A stretch of 64,000 bases of DNA from Cohnella nanjingensis (GCF_014212125.1 NZ_JACJVP010000017.1:20572-84571), one strand, 5' to 3'. Shown: positions 1 through 8,158, counted from the first letter of the stretch. The notes: generated from the sequence alone by a model not told the origin. Program-made: numbers and translations.

Positions 1-2
1 CC

Positions 3-275
3 CACTACGCGACGCTTGCCGTGAACGTCTGCGGCTCGCTCGCCATGGGCATCTTGGCCGGGTTGGACTGGCGAGACGATCAGCCAGCGACCTATGCGTT
101 CTTAGGGACGGGAATCCTGGGCGGATTGACGACCTATTCGACGCTGAACGTTCAGAAGGCGACGATGCGGCGCGAAGGGCGCGGGCGGCAGCTTGCCGGC
201 TACGCGGCCGCGACGTACCTGGGCGGTTGGGCGGCATTCGCGGCGGGCTGGACGATCGGCCGGGCGATCCGATGA
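3..275 (+). CDS. crcB: Fluoride channel CrcB/Fluc, C-terminal part (gene runs off the window start)
   Basis: The reading frame is already open at base 3 and ends at TGA 273-275, so about 91 C-terminal residues are visible and the true start lies before the window. Fluc proteins are small four-helix membrane channels that export toxic fluoride and work as antiparallel dimers. The visible part has the conserved asparagine helix (VNVCGSLAMGILAG) and the family signature around the central sodium site and phenylalanine track (GILGGLTTYSTLNVQ), followed by a last hydrophobic helix (GGWAAFAAGWTIGRAI). Bacillota often carry two adjacent crcB genes forming a heterodimer; whether a partner lies upstream cannot be seen. 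Family assignment is firm; only completeness is uncertain. Confidence 0.9.
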   Translation, partial: HYATLAVNVCGSLAMGILAGLDWRDDQPATYAFLGTGILGGLTTYSTLNVQKATMRREGRGRQLAGYAAATYLGGWAAFAAGWTIGRAIR

Positions 276-318
276 ATGACATAACCGTGTTAGACGTATA
301 GAAGGAGCGTATGTACAG

Positions 319-1611
319 ATGGATATGATCGTGACGCCTACGGGGCGGCTGCAAGGTGAACTTCAGGCGTTGTCCTCCAAAAATTATACGACCCGCTATC
401 TGCTCGTCGCCGCCCTCGCGGACGGCACGAGCACGATCCGGTATCCCGCGCACAGCGAGGACAGCGACGCGCTGCGCCGCTGCGTGCGCGACCTGGGCGC
501 CGTCATCGAGGAAGACGACGAGCGGATCGTCATCACCGGCTTCGGCAAGCATCCCCGCCAGATCCAGGAGCTTGACGTCGGCAACGCCGGCGCCGTCCTG
601 CGCTTCCTGATGGCGGTCGCGGCGCTGCTCCCGGAAGTCACGTTCGTGAACAACTATCCGGAGTCGCTGGGCAAGCGGCCGCACGACGACCTGATCCAAG
701 CCCTGCAGAGCATGGGCGTTGCGATCGAGCACCGCGAAGGCAAGCTGCCGATCACGATCCGCGGCGGCGCGCCGCGCGGCGGCAAGATCCAGGTGTCCGG
801 CAGCGTCAGCTCCCAATTCCTGAGCGCGCTGCTGTTCCTGACGCCGCTGCTGGACGAGGACAGCGAGATCGAAGTGCTGCACGACCTGAAGTCCAAAGTC
901 GTCATCGGCCAGACGCTGGAGGTGCTGGCGCAAGCGGGCATCGTCGTCGAAGCGTCCGAAGATCTGATGCGCTATCGCGTCCCGGGCCGTCAAGCTTACA
1001 AGGCGCAGGAATACACGGTACAGGGCGACTATCCCGGTTCGGCGGCCATTCTGGCCGCGGCCGCAGTGACGACGTCCGACGTGACGGTGCACCGACTGCT
1101 CGAGCAGAGCAAGCAGGGCGAACGCGCGGTCGTCGACGTCCTGAAGGCGATGAACGTGCCGCTGACGCACGAGAACGGCGTCGTCCACGTGAGGGGCAAC
1201 GGCAAGCTCACCGCCGGAGAGTTCGACGGAGACGAATTTACGGACGGCGTGCTCGCGATGGTCGCCGCCGCGGTATTCGCCGAAGGGACGTCCCGGTTCT
1301 ATAATGTAGAGAACCTCCGCTACAAGGAGTGCGACCGCATCACGGATTACCTGAACGAGCTGCGCCTAGCCGGCGCGAACGTCGAGGAGAGGCGCGACGA
1401 GATCATCGTGCACGGCCGTCCGGAGGGCGTCGAGGGCGGCGTCGAGGTCGACGCGCACTACGACCACCGCGTCATCATGGCGCTGACGGTCGTCAGCCTG
1501 CGCGCCAAGCAGCCGATCCGCATCAAGGACGCGCACCACGTCGCGAAGTCGTACCCGAACTACTTCGATCACCTGCGGGCGCTTGGCGCGCAGGTGCAGT
1601 GGGTAGAATAA
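319..1611 (+). CDS. aroA: 3-phosphoshikimate 1-carboxyvinyltransferase (EPSP synthase)
   Basis: Transfers the enolpyruvyl group of PEP to shikimate 3-phosphate, the sixth step of the shikimate pathway to chorismate, in the cytosol. At 430 residues it is full length. Visible family landmarks are GNAGAVLRF (the NxGTxxR region), GSVSSQFLSALL, the second-domain GDYPGSAA, YKECDRI (usual KESDRI) and YDHRVIMAL near the C terminus. The N-terminal substrate loop reads SSKNYTTR instead of the textbook GSKSxSNR, keeping the lysine. ATG 319 follows GGAGC at about 11 bases; ATG 325 is an alternative start. It stands alone, 42 bp before the next gene, away from other aromatic pathway genes. Confidence 0.95.
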   Translation: MDMIVTPTGRLQGELQALSSKNYTTRYLLVAALADGTSTIRYPAHSEDSDALRRCVRDLGAVIEEDDERIVITGFGKHPRQIQELDVGNAGAVLRFLMAVAALLPEVTFVNNYPESLGKRPHDDLIQALQSMGVAIEHREGKLPITIRGGAPRGGKIQVSGSVSSQFLSALLFLTPLLDEDSEIEVLHDLKSKVVIGQTLEVLAQAGIVVEASEDLMRYRVPGRQAYKAQEYTVQGDYPGSAAILAAAAVTTSDVTVHRLLEQSKQGERAVVDVLKAMNVPLTHENGVVHVRGNGKLTAGEFDGDEFTDGVLAMVAAAVFAEGTSRFYNVENLRYKECDRITDYLNELRLAGANVEERRDEIIVHGRPEGVEGGVEVDAHYDHRVIMALTVVSLRAKQPIRIKDAHHVAKSYPNYFDHLRALGAQVQWVE

Positions 1612-1653
1612 GGGAACCGCAAGCCCATTTTGTTCCTTGGAGGGTGAAGCCTT

Positions 1654-2082
1654 ATGGCATTCGAGAATCCGTCGCGCGAGGAGATCAAGACGATCCTGCA
1701 GCACGCGAACACGATCGCGGTCGTCGGCCTGTCGGACGATCCGTCGAAGACGAGCCACATGGTATCGGAGGCGATGCAGCGCAAAGGGTACCGGATCATC
1801 CCGGTCAATCCGAACGCGGAGACGATCCTCGGCGAGAAATGCTATGCGAAGCTGGCGGACGTCCCCGAGCCGATCGATATCGTGAACGTCTTCCGCCGGC
1901 CGGAGCACACGCCGCCCATCGCGGAGGAAGCGGTGGCCGCGGGGGCGAAGGTGCTGTGGTTGCAGCTCGGCATCGCAAACGACGAAGCGGCGCGGATCGC
2001 GCAAGCGGGCGGTCTCACGATCATCATGGACCGCTGCATCAAAGTCGAGGATTCCATCCTGCTGCCCCACGGCAAACAGTAA
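1654..2082 (+). CDS. CoA-binding domain protein (YneT/YccU family)
   Basis: A 142-residue soluble protein made of one CoA_binding_2 (Rossmann-like) domain, similar to B. subtilis YneT. The N-terminal nucleotide loop is visible as IAVVGLSDDPSKTSHMV, followed by the family pattern GYRIIPVNPNAETILGEKCY and, near the C terminus, LWLQLGIANDEAARIAQ and IMDRCIKVE. The domain resembles the CoA-ligase part of succinyl-CoA synthetase and NDP-forming acyl-CoA synthetases but without a catalytic histidine partner domain; its physiological role is not established. ATG 1654 follows a strong GGAGGGTG at 8 bases. A terminator follows immediately, so it may be co-transcribed with aroA, which ends 42 bp upstream. 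Confidence 0.85.
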   Translation: MAFENPSREEIKTILQHANTIAVVGLSDDPSKTSHMVSEAMQRKGYRIIPVNPNAETILGEKCYAKLADVPEPIDIVNVFRRPEHTPPIAEEAVAAGAKVLWLQLGIANDEAARIAQAGGLTIIMDRCIKVEDSILLPHGKQ

Positions 2083-2098
2083 ATCGGCCGCTCCAAGC

Positions 2099-2158
2099 CG
2101 GGACGGACTCCGCCGAAGTCGCGCTGCGCTTCGCGGAGCCCGTCCCCGTTTATTTCTC
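2099..2158 (+). terminator. Rho-independent terminator after the CoA-binding gene
   Basis: A long GC-rich stem (GGGACGGACTCCGCCGAAG at 2100-2118 pairing with 2129-2147, few mismatches) is followed by GTTTATTT. It separates aroA and the CoA-binding gene from the ptsG operon. An antiterminator role for GlcT is possible in principle in front of ptsG, but no RAT sequence was recognised. Confidence 0.6.
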
Positions 2159-2221
2159 ATCCCGAATGGGATACGGCGCGTCTTCAGAGAAGTCGGCAAA
2201 GCCGTTTTGATTTGTCGTCAT

Positions 2222-2235
2222 CAAGAGCGCTTCCA
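2222..2235 (+). promoter_or_regulatory. Possible weak cre (CcpA) site in the ptsG leader
   Basis: CAAGAGCGCTTCCA, 38 bp upstream of ptsG, matches 10 of 14 positions of the palindromic catabolite-response element (TGAAARCGYTTTCA), with a good right half (CGCTTCCA). ccpA lies 6 kb away. This is inference from a motif only. Confidence 0.25.
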
Positions 2236-2272
2236 TTCTATACAACCATAGAAAGGAGAGGTTCCGAAGATC

Positions 2273-4159
2273 ATGTTCGGCGTGGGCTTCCTCCAACGGC
2301 TGGGACGGGCGATGATGCTGCCGATGACGGTGCTGCCCGCCGCCTCCGTCTTCCTGCTCCTGTCGCGCCTGCCTTGGGATTCGTTCGGCTGGCCGACGGC
2401 GCCCGATCTGCTCCATGCGGCGGGCATGGCCATGTTCCAGTACATTCCCTATGTGTTCGCCGTCGGCATCGCGCTAGGACTCTCCAATCAGTCGGTTCAC
2501 GCGGGGATGGCCGCCCTGTCGGGCATGCTCATCTTCGGGGCGGTCACGGCGAGCTTCGACCCCGGCGGCGTGCAGCCTTCGATGTTCGCGGCCGTCGTCA
2601 TCGGCATCCTGTCGGGTTGGGCGAGCGAGCGGTTCAAGTCGTTCCAACTGCCGGAGTCGCTGCAGTTCTTCGGCGGCTCGCGCTTCGTGCCGATCTTCAT
2701 GAGCGCCGTGTCGTTCCTGTTCGCCTGGCTCATGATCGGCGTCGGGCAGGGGGTGCTCGCCTGGATCAACGCTTCCGGCGACATCGTGAATTCGGCGGGC
2801 GGCTTCGGCGTCTTCCTGTACGGCTTCCTGCACCGGATTCTCGTCGCCTTCGGCCTTCACCATCTGTTGAATCATCTGTTCTGGTTCCAGGTAGGCGAGT
2901 ATCAGACGCCGGGCGGCGGCGTCTTCTTCGGAGACTTGCCGCGATTCTTCGCCGGCGACCCGTCCGCGGGCATCTACATGGCCGGTCTCTATCCGATCAT
3001 CATGTTCGCGCTGCCCGCGATCGCTTACGCCATCATTCACGAAGCTCGCGAGGATCTGAAGCCGAAGACGGCCAAGCAATTCCGCGTGGCGGCGCTGACG
3101 GCCTTCCTGACCGGCGTCACGGAGCCCGTCGAGTTCGCGTTCCTGTTCGTGGCGCCTTATCTGTACCTTGTGCATTCGCTCATCTCGGGCGGCGTCATGT
3201 GGCTGACCTACGAGCTGGGCGTCCGTTCGGGCTTCACGTTTTCGGCCGGGGCGCTGGAATACATCATCAACCTGCGCATCTCCCAGCGGGGATGGCTGAT
3301 CATCCCGCTCGGTCTCGCGGTTGGCCTCGTCTACTACGTGCTGTTCCGCTGGAGCATCCGCAAGTTCCAGCTGTCCACGCCGGGGCGCGAGGATTCGACG
3401 CGGCTGGACGACTGGGCGGGCGACATTCCGTATCGCGCGCCGCTCGTGCTCCAAGCGCTCGGCGGCAAAGAGAACATCGTCCACCTCGAAGCGTGCATCA
3501 CGAGGCTGCGCCTGACGCTCGCCGACGATCGTCGGATTGACGTCAAGGCGCTGCGGCATCTGGGCGCGGCGGGCGTAATCCGGCTGGGCAGCGGCCACGT
3601 GCAGGTGGTGTTCGGCACTTACTCCGACCTTATCCGCGGAGAGATCGCCAAGCTGATGCAGCTGGACGTGCATCAGGTCCAGTTCCACGCGCCGGTGCAG
3701 GGTCGGATGATCCCGCTCGAGGAGGTCGACGATCCGATCTTCGCGCAGAAGCTCGTCGGACGCGGCGTGGCCTTCATCCCGGACAAAGGCGAGCTGGTCG
3801 CGCCGGTGAGGGGCAAGATCATTCACCTCTACCCGACGCTTCACGCGATCGGCATACAGACGCCCGAAGGGCTAGAAGTGCTGCTGCACATCGGCATCAA
3901 TACATCGCACTTGAAAGGCAAGGGCTTCACGGCGCTCGTGAAGGAGGGGGACGAAGTGACCCCCGGCCAGCCGCTGATCCGGTTCCATTTGCCGACGCTC
4001 AAGGCGGAAGCCAAATCGCTGGCGACGCCGATGGTGATCACCAACTCGGACATCGTCCGGTCCTGGCGCTACGCGCCGTTTAAGACGGTGAAGAAAGGCC
4101 AGGCCGCGGTCATGTCCGTCGTCGTGCGGGAGAGAGAGAACAAGGGGGTAGAGTCATGA
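2273..4159 (+). CDS. ptsG: PTS glucose-type transporter subunit IICBA
   Basis: A 628-residue fused phosphotransferase permease that imports and phosphorylates a hexose, probably glucose or N-acetylglucosamine. Order: EIIC membrane domain (about residues 1-375, opening FLQRLGRAMMLPMTVLPAA, with the EPVEFAFLFVAPYLY loop), EIIB (about 385-465) with phosphorylated Cys408 in EACITRLR, then EIIA (about 475-620) with the paired histidines His524 (TLHAIG) and His539 (LLHIGINT). All phosphorylation residues are present. ATG 2273 sits about 12 bases after AAGGAGAGG. The stop overlaps the start of ptsI by ATGA, indicating translational coupling. Substrate cannot be decided from sequence alone. Confidence 0.93.
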   Translation: MFGVGFLQRLGRAMMLPMTVLPAASVFLLLSRLPWDSFGWPTAPDLLHAAGMAMFQYIPYVFAVGIALGLSNQSVHAGMAALSGMLIFGAVTASFDPGGVQPSMFAAVVIGILSGWASERFKSFQLPESLQFFGGSRFVPIFMSAVSFLFAWLMIGVGQGVLAWINASGDIVNSAGGFGVFLYGFLHRILVAFGLHHLLNHLFWFQVGEYQTPGGGVFFGDLPRFFAGDPSAGIYMAGLYPIIMFALPAIAYAIIHEAREDLKPKTAKQFRVAALTAFLTGVTEPVEFAFLFVAPYLYLVHSLISGGVMWLTYELGVRSGFTFSAGALEYIINLRISQRGWLIIPLGLAVGLVYYVLFRWSIRKFQLSTPGREDSTRLDDWAGDIPYRAPLVLQALGGKENIVHLEACITRLRLTLADDRRIDVKALRHLGAAGVIRLGSGHVQVVFGTYSDLIRGEIAKLMQLDVHQVQFHAPVQGRMIPLEEVDDPIFAQKLVGRGVAFIPDKGELVAPVRGKIIHLYPTLHAIGIQTPEGLEVLLHIGINTSHLKGKGFTALVKEGDEVTPGQPLIRFHLPTLKAEAKSLATPMVITNSDIVRSWRYAPFKTVKKGQAAVMSVVVRERENKGVES

Positions 4160-5910
4160 TTCAAGCGCTAGCGGCTTCGGAAGGCATCGCGATCGGCAAG
4201 GCGTTCGTGCTGCCGAACTGGGAGTGGGAGATGCCCGAACAGAAGATCGACGTCGGCGATCTCGCGCTGGAATTCGACCGTCTCTACGAGGGGGTCAACC
4301 GCTCCAAGACGGAAATTCATCAAATGAAGAGCGAGCTCGACGAAGCGGTCGGCATTCAGGAGGCGAGCATCTTCGACGCGCATCTGGCGATCTTGGACGA
4401 TCCCGTGTTCATGAACGAGATCCAAGGCATCATCCAACGTCAGTATAAAGCGGCCGAAGTGGCCGTGAAGGAAGCCATCGACCATTTCGTGACGATGTTC
4501 GATCTGCTCGACGACGACTACATGAAGGAGCGGGCGCTCGACATCAAGGACGTCGGCAACCGGCTGCTGAAGCATCTGCTGGGCGTGCCCGAGATCGCGC
4601 TTCCGACCGACACCCAACCGTTCATTCTCGTCGTGCGCGAGCTGACGCCTTCGCAGCTGATTCATCTGAAGCCCGACGTCGTGCTAGGCATCGTCACGAT
4701 GGTCGGCAGTCCGTCGTCGCATTCGGCCATCATGGCGCGCGCGTTCGGCATCCCGCTCGTCATGGGCGTCGAAGCCAAACTGGAGGCGCCGATCGCGACG
4801 GGCGATCTGCTCATCATGGACGGCGGAGCGGGACTCCTGCACGTCATGCCGGACGCCGAGACGGTGGCGCAGTACACGGAGCTGCGCAAGCGGCACCTCG
4901 TGGCGCGCGAGCAGCTGCAGTCGCTCGCGCAGGTGCCGGCGGTGACGCCCGACGGCGAGAGCCTGATCCTGGCCGCGAATATCAGCTCCGTCAAGGAGTT
5001 GGATGCGGCGCTCGCGAGCGGGGCGGAGGGCGTCGGTCTGTTCCGGACGGAATTCCTTTACATGGACCGCACGTCGTTCCCGACGGAAGAGGAGCAATAC
5101 GAAGTGTACAGGGCGGCGGCCGAAAAGCTGAACGGCCAGCCGCTGATCGTCCGTACGCTCGATATCGGCGGAGACAAGCAGCTCGACTACTACGAGATGC
5201 CGGAGGAGGACAACCCGTTCCTCGGCTATCGGGCCATCCGGTTCAGCCTGGACCGCAAGGACCTGTTCAAGATTCAGCTTCGGGCGATTCTGCGCGCGGC
5301 CGCGCACGGCGACGTCCAGATCATGTATCCGCTCATCGCCTCCCTCACCGAGGTGCGGGAAGCGAACGCGCTTCTGACCGAGGCGGAACGCGAGCTCGCG
5401 GCGGAAGGGGTGCCGTACCGCGGCGGGCTGCCGACCGGCGTCATGATCGAAGTGCCGGCGGCGGTGCTCATCGCCGACCTGCTGGCCGCGGAAGTATCGT
5501 TCTTCAGCATCGGCACGAACGATCTGGTGCAGTTCACGTTGGCCGTGGACCGGATGAACGAGCAGATCAGCCATCTGTACGAGCCGTTCCATCCGGCGAT
5601 CATCCGCATGCTGCGGACCGTCACCGAAGCCGCCGGCCGGTACGGCATTCCCGTCAGCGTCTGCGGCGAGCTCGCCGGCGACGTCCGCGCGATGCCGATC
5701 TGGCTGGGACTTGGCGTACATGAGCTTAGCCTCTCGGCGCAGGCGATCCTGCCGGTGAAGGACGCGATGCTCCGCACCCCCGCGCAGCAGAGCCGCCAGC
5801 TGTTCCAGGAGCTGTTCCAGCTGCCGACCGCGCTGGAGATCACCGAGCGGCTCGAGCGGTTCCACGCCGAGACGGCGCTCGCGGAGGGCAAGGTCAAGCC
5901 GGGCGTCTAG
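4156..5910 (+). CDS. ptsI: Phosphoenolpyruvate-protein phosphotransferase (PTS enzyme I)
   Basis: Enzyme I takes phosphate from PEP and passes it to HPr, starting every PTS cascade. It has 584 residues, usual for the family (about 570-580). The active-site histidine is His189 in SPSSHSAIMARAFG (usual GGRTSHSAIMAR), and the C-terminal PEP-binding barrel shows LFRTEFLYMDR, RTLDIGGDK, FSIGTNDLVQFTLAVDR and the catalytic Cys503 in SVCGELAGD. The gene starts inside the ptsG stop codon (ATGA overlap). No ptsH lies between or after, unlike the common ptsGHI order, so HPr must come from elsewhere. Annotation as general enzyme I is preferred over a nitrogen-PTS form because no GAF domain precedes it. 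Confidence 0.93.
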   Translation: MIQALAASEGIAIGKAFVLPNWEWEMPEQKIDVGDLALEFDRLYEGVNRSKTEIHQMKSELDEAVGIQEASIFDAHLAILDDPVFMNEIQGIIQRQYKAAEVAVKEAIDHFVTMFDLLDDDYMKERALDIKDVGNRLLKHLLGVPEIALPTDTQPFILVVRELTPSQLIHLKPDVVLGIVTMVGSPSSHSAIMARAFGIPLVMGVEAKLEAPIATGDLLIMDGGAGLLHVMPDAETVAQYTELRKRHLVAREQLQSLAQVPAVTPDGESLILAANISSVKELDAALASGAEGVGLFRTEFLYMDRTSFPTEEEQYEVYRAAAEKLNGQPLIVRTLDIGGDKQLDYYEMPEEDNPFLGYRAIRFSLDRKDLFKIQLRAILRAAAHGDVQIMYPLIASLTEVREANALLTEAERELAAEGVPYRGGLPTGVMIEVPAAVLIADLLAAEVSFFSIGTNDLVQFTLAVDRMNEQISHLYEPFHPAIIRMLRTVTEAAGRYGIPVSVCGELAGDVRAMPIWLGLGVHELSLSAQAILPVKDAMLRTPAQQSRQLFQELFQLPTALEITERLERFHAETALAEGKVKPGV

Positions 5911-6002
5911 CCGTCGGACCGATACCCGGCGCTGGCCCGGACGTTCCCGAAGCGTCCGCCCGGACGCCGCAAACTTTGTCCATGCGCCTCGCGGGAAGCG
6001 AC

Positions 6003-6041
6003 AAGGGACCTTGCGGCAGTTGTCCGCAGGGTCCCTTTTAC
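6003..6041. terminator. Convergent terminator between ptsI and the DJ-1/PfpI gene
   Basis: AAGGGACCTTGCGG at 6003-6016 pairs with CCGCAGGGTCCCTT at 6023-6036, followed on the plus strand by TTTTA. The stem lies between two convergent genes and probably ends ptsGI; the T-run on the minus side is poor. Confidence 0.75.
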
Positions 6042-6047
6042 GCGATC

Positions 6048-6569
6048 TTAACGTCCGTACAGCGCGTCGCAGAACGCTTTCGCGTATTCCGGCAGATCGG
6101 GCGGCCGGCGCGCGGAGACGAGGTTGCCGTCGACGACGACCGCTTCGTCAAACCAGATCGCGCCGGCATTCTCCATATCGTCGCGGATGCCCGGCGTCGA
6201 GGTGACCTTCCGGCCCTGCAGCATCTTGGCCGAGATGAGCACCCAACCCGCGTGGCAGATCTGTCCGATCGGCTTGCCGGCCGCGTCGATCGCCCGGACG
6301 AACGCTTGGACGCGCTCGTCCCGCCGGATCTTGTCCGGCGCCCATCCGCCCGGGACGAGCAGGCCGTCGCAGCGCTCCGCGTCGAGTTCGGCGTAGGAGA
6401 GGTCGGCGACGGCGGGAACGCCGTACTTGCCGATGTGCTTGCGGCCTTTTTCCGGCCCGGCGAACAGGACGGTCGCGCCTTCTTCGCGCGCGCGATAGAC
6501 CGGATACCAGAGCTCGAGATCCTCGAACTCGTCGTCGATCAGACAGATGACCCGTTTGGTCTCAGACAT
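6048..6569 (-). CDS. DJ-1/PfpI family cysteine hydrolase/deglycase-like protein
   Basis: A 173-residue single-domain DJ-1/PfpI protein (relatives include B. subtilis YfkM and E. coli YhbO). The nucleophile elbow is QICHAGWVLISA, carrying the conserved cysteine, with the acidic helper in DDEFEDLELWYP and the LLVPGGWAPDKIR loop typical of the family. Members are described as stress-induced proteases, glyoxalases or deglycases; the exact activity here is unknown. The start at 6569 follows GGAGGAAC at about 7 bases; a longer open frame to 6845 lacks support. It is divergent from the VanZ-like gene (102 bp) and convergent with ptsI. Confidence 0.85.
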   Translation of the reverse strand: MSETKRVICLIDDEFEDLELWYPVYRAREEGATVLFAGPEKGRKHIGKYGVPAVADLSYAELDAERCDGLLVPGGWAPDKIRRDERVQAFVRAIDAAGKPIGQICHAGWVLISAKMLQGRKVTSTPGIRDDMENAGAIWFDEAVVVDGNLVSARRPPDLPEYAKAFCDALYGR

Positions 6570-6671
6570 CGAAGTTCCTCCATGCATATCAAGATATCGC
6601 AAGACGGCAATCGCTCTTATCGTACCATAATCCAATGCAGCGCACATCCGCGCACCGAGAGGAGACACGCC

Positions 6672-7112
6672 ATGCGTTCCACCCGCAAATCCTCCATGAC
6701 CGCCCCTCTGTGGCGATGGCTGCCGGCTGCGGCCTGCATGCTCATCATCTTTCTGCTGTCCGCCCGGACGGGCAATCAGCTCGACGGCTGGCTGCCCTGG
6801 GCCCAAGAGCTGTTCCCCGGATTGAAGAGCTTCGACCCGGTCCACTACTTCGCTTACTTCGTGCTGGCGCTGACGTTCGCGTACGGTTTTGGTTTTCGCC
6901 GGATCGATGCCCGCCGCGCGCTCTACGTCATCCTACTCAGCATCGCGTACGGGGCTACGGACGAATGGCATCAAGCCTACGTGCCCGGCCGTTCGCCCGA
7001 CTGGGCCGATCTGCTGCACGACGGGATCGGCGCCGCGGCCGCGGCTGTAGTGCTCGTCGTATGGCGGTTATGGCGGCTTAGAGGAAGCCGTACCAGAAAT
7101 TACAGCGGATAA
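6672..7112 (+). CDS. VanZ-like family membrane protein
   Basis: A 146-residue membrane protein with about four hydrophobic segments and the VanZ signature YGATDEWHQAYVPGRSPDWADLLHDGIG, matching the family pattern DExHQxFVPGRxxxxxDxxxDxxG. VanZ gives low-level teicoplanin resistance in enterococci, and some VanZ-like proteins alter lipoteichoic acid or lipoprotein handling; most, including this kind, have no assigned role. No vancomycin resistance genes are nearby. ATG 6672 follows GAGAGGAG at 7-8 bases; the upstream extension of the frame has no coding character. Confidence 0.85.
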   Translation: MRSTRKSSMTAPLWRWLPAAACMLIIFLLSARTGNQLDGWLPWAQELFPGLKSFDPVHYFAYFVLALTFAYGFGFRRIDARRALYVILLSIAYGATDEWHQAYVPGRSPDWADLLHDGIGAAAAAVVLVVWRLWRLRGSRTRNYSG

Positions 7113-7215
7113 ACCGGCAGGAGAACGGCGCGGCGGGGGCGAATACAACGGGTAGCGGGGAACGGCCGGTTGCAAGCCGGCAACCCTGTTAAGATCGTGT
7201 AAGGAGAGAGCCCCG

Positions 7216-7626
7216 TTGTTCAAACGTTGTTCATGCGGAGATGACATGAGCTTGACCTTGAGGTCGGTGCTTTACGCCAAGCGAGTGAACATCTCCAACG
7301 TGCCCGTCTACACTTGCGAGCGGTGCTCGCGCAATGAAGTGTTCCCCGGCGTGAAATCGGATTTGGGCGTGCTGGTGGGCCGGTTGGGTTCGCAGCCGCA
7401 CGCGCAGACGATCCCTTTCGACGAGATTCACGAATGGGCGGGCGTCCTGAGCCATGCCCAGAGCCATTCGAAGCCGCTGCGTCCGGCAATGGTCGCCCGG
7501 GTCACCGAAGAACGGACGAACGAGCTGCTGGATCTGTGGCTCGTCGCCTCGTCGGTCGGAGACGAAGCCTGGATGGCGGAGCTGAGGGAACGGCTCTCGC
7601 AATTAAGCGCACAATACATATCGTAA
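7216..7626 (+). CDS. Small protein with N-terminal CxC...CxxC zinc-finger-like motif, unknown function
   Basis: A 136-residue protein with a TTG start supported by AAGGAGAG nine bases upstream. The N terminus has FKRCSCGDDM and, about 25 residues on, YTCERCSRNEV, so four cysteines (CxC and CxxC) are placed like a YgiT/MqsA-type zinc ribbon. The rest is probably helical (DEIHEWAGVL; VTEERTNELLDLWLVAS). No DNA-binding helix-turn-helix of the MqsA type is obvious and no toxin gene accompanies it. Similar proteins occur in Paenibacillaceae as hypothetical proteins as far as I recall. Function unknown; metal binding is inferred from the cysteines only. Confidence 0.7.
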   Translation: MFKRCSCGDDMSLTLRSVLYAKRVNISNVPVYTCERCSRNEVFPGVKSDLGVLVGRLGSQPHAQTIPFDEIHEWAGVLSHAQSHSKPLRPAMVARVTEERTNELLDLWLVASSVGDEAWMAELRERLSQLSAQYIS

Positions 7627-7633
7627 GGCGAAG

Positions 7634-7659
7634 AGCGGAGCCCGAGCTCCGCTTTTTTT
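7634..7659 (+). terminator. Rho-independent terminator
   Basis: AGCGGAGC, loop CCGA, GCTCCGCT, then seven T. A textbook terminator eight bases after the zinc-finger-like gene. Confidence 0.9.
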
Positions 7660-7686
7660 GCGTAATAACGTCATTTCTGATACCAT
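7658..7686 (+). promoter_or_regulatory. Predicted sigma-A promoter of ytxJ
   Basis: TTGCGT at 7658-7663, 17-base spacer, TACCAT at 7681-7686, with an extended -10 TGA just before. It begins inside the T-run of the preceding terminator. Confidence 0.45.
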
Positions 7687-7709
7687 GAAAATCAACACGA
7701 TGATTTTCA
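7686..7709 (+). promoter_or_regulatory. Perfect 9-bp inverted repeat in the ytxJ leader
   Basis: TGAAAATCA, six bases, TGATTTTCA. It lies between the predicted -10 box and the ribosome site (GGAGGA at 7711), where a bound repressor or an RNA hairpin could block expression. The binding protein is unknown. Confidence 0.45.
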
Positions 7710-7723
7710 AGGAGGAATGGCGG

Positions 7724-8092
7724 ATGGCGGAAGCGAAGCGTCTGACGACGCTCGAGCAATGGGAAGAAGCGCTGAACGGTTCGGCAGCTCGCCCCCTGCT
7801 TCTCTTTAAACACAGTACGCAGTGTCCGATCAGCGCAGGCGCGCATGAGGAATTGCAGCACTATATGGCAGACGCGACCGCAGCCCCGATGGATTTTGCC
7901 ATCGTGCACGTCATTGAAGAGCGTCCGGTCAGCAATGCGATCGCGGAGACGCTCGGCGTCCAGCACAAATCCCCGCAGGCGATTCTCGTCCAAGACGGCA
8001 AGCCGCAGTGGGACGAATCGCATTGGCGGATCACTTACGACTTTTTGAGCGAGAAACTTGGCGCGCCTCAGACAGCGGGCGACATCTCCTAA
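7724..8092 (+). CDS. ytxJ: Bacilliredoxin-type protein YtxJ (BrxC)
   Basis: A 122-residue thioredoxin-fold protein of the DUF2847/YtxJ family. The single active cysteine is in KHSTQCPIS, the monothiol TCPIS-type motif of bacilliredoxin BrxC, which removes bacillithiol from oxidised proteins in the cytosol of Bacillota that make bacillithiol. The later cis-proline region (HKSPQAILVQDGKPQWDESHWRIT) also fits. ATG 7724 lies 7 bases after GGAGGA; the longer frame from 7658 overlaps the terminator and promoter and is rejected. In B. subtilis ytxJ also lies close to ccpA, as here (ccpA starts 131 bp downstream). Confidence 0.9.
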   Translation: MAEAKRLTTLEQWEEALNGSAARPLLLFKHSTQCPISAGAHEELQHYMADATAAPMDFAIVHVIEERPVSNAIAETLGVQHKSPQAILVQDGKPQWDESHWRITYDFLSEKLGAPQTAGDIS

Positions 8093-8129
8093 AACCCTGA
8101 GATTTCGCGGTGTTACGGCACTGCGGTCA

Positions 8130-8158
8130 TTGCGGATTGCCCCGATTTGTCGTATCAT
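8130..8158 (+). promoter_or_regulatory. Predicted sigma-A promoter of ccpA
   Basis: TTGCGG at 8130-8135, 17-base spacer, TATCAT at 8153-8158, about 65 bp before the ccpA start. Confidence 0.4.

Noticed and set aside
2083..2272. GlcT RNA antiterminator target before ptsG
   Set aside because: A terminator is present, but no RAT-like overlapping sequence could be recognised and no glcT lies nearby.
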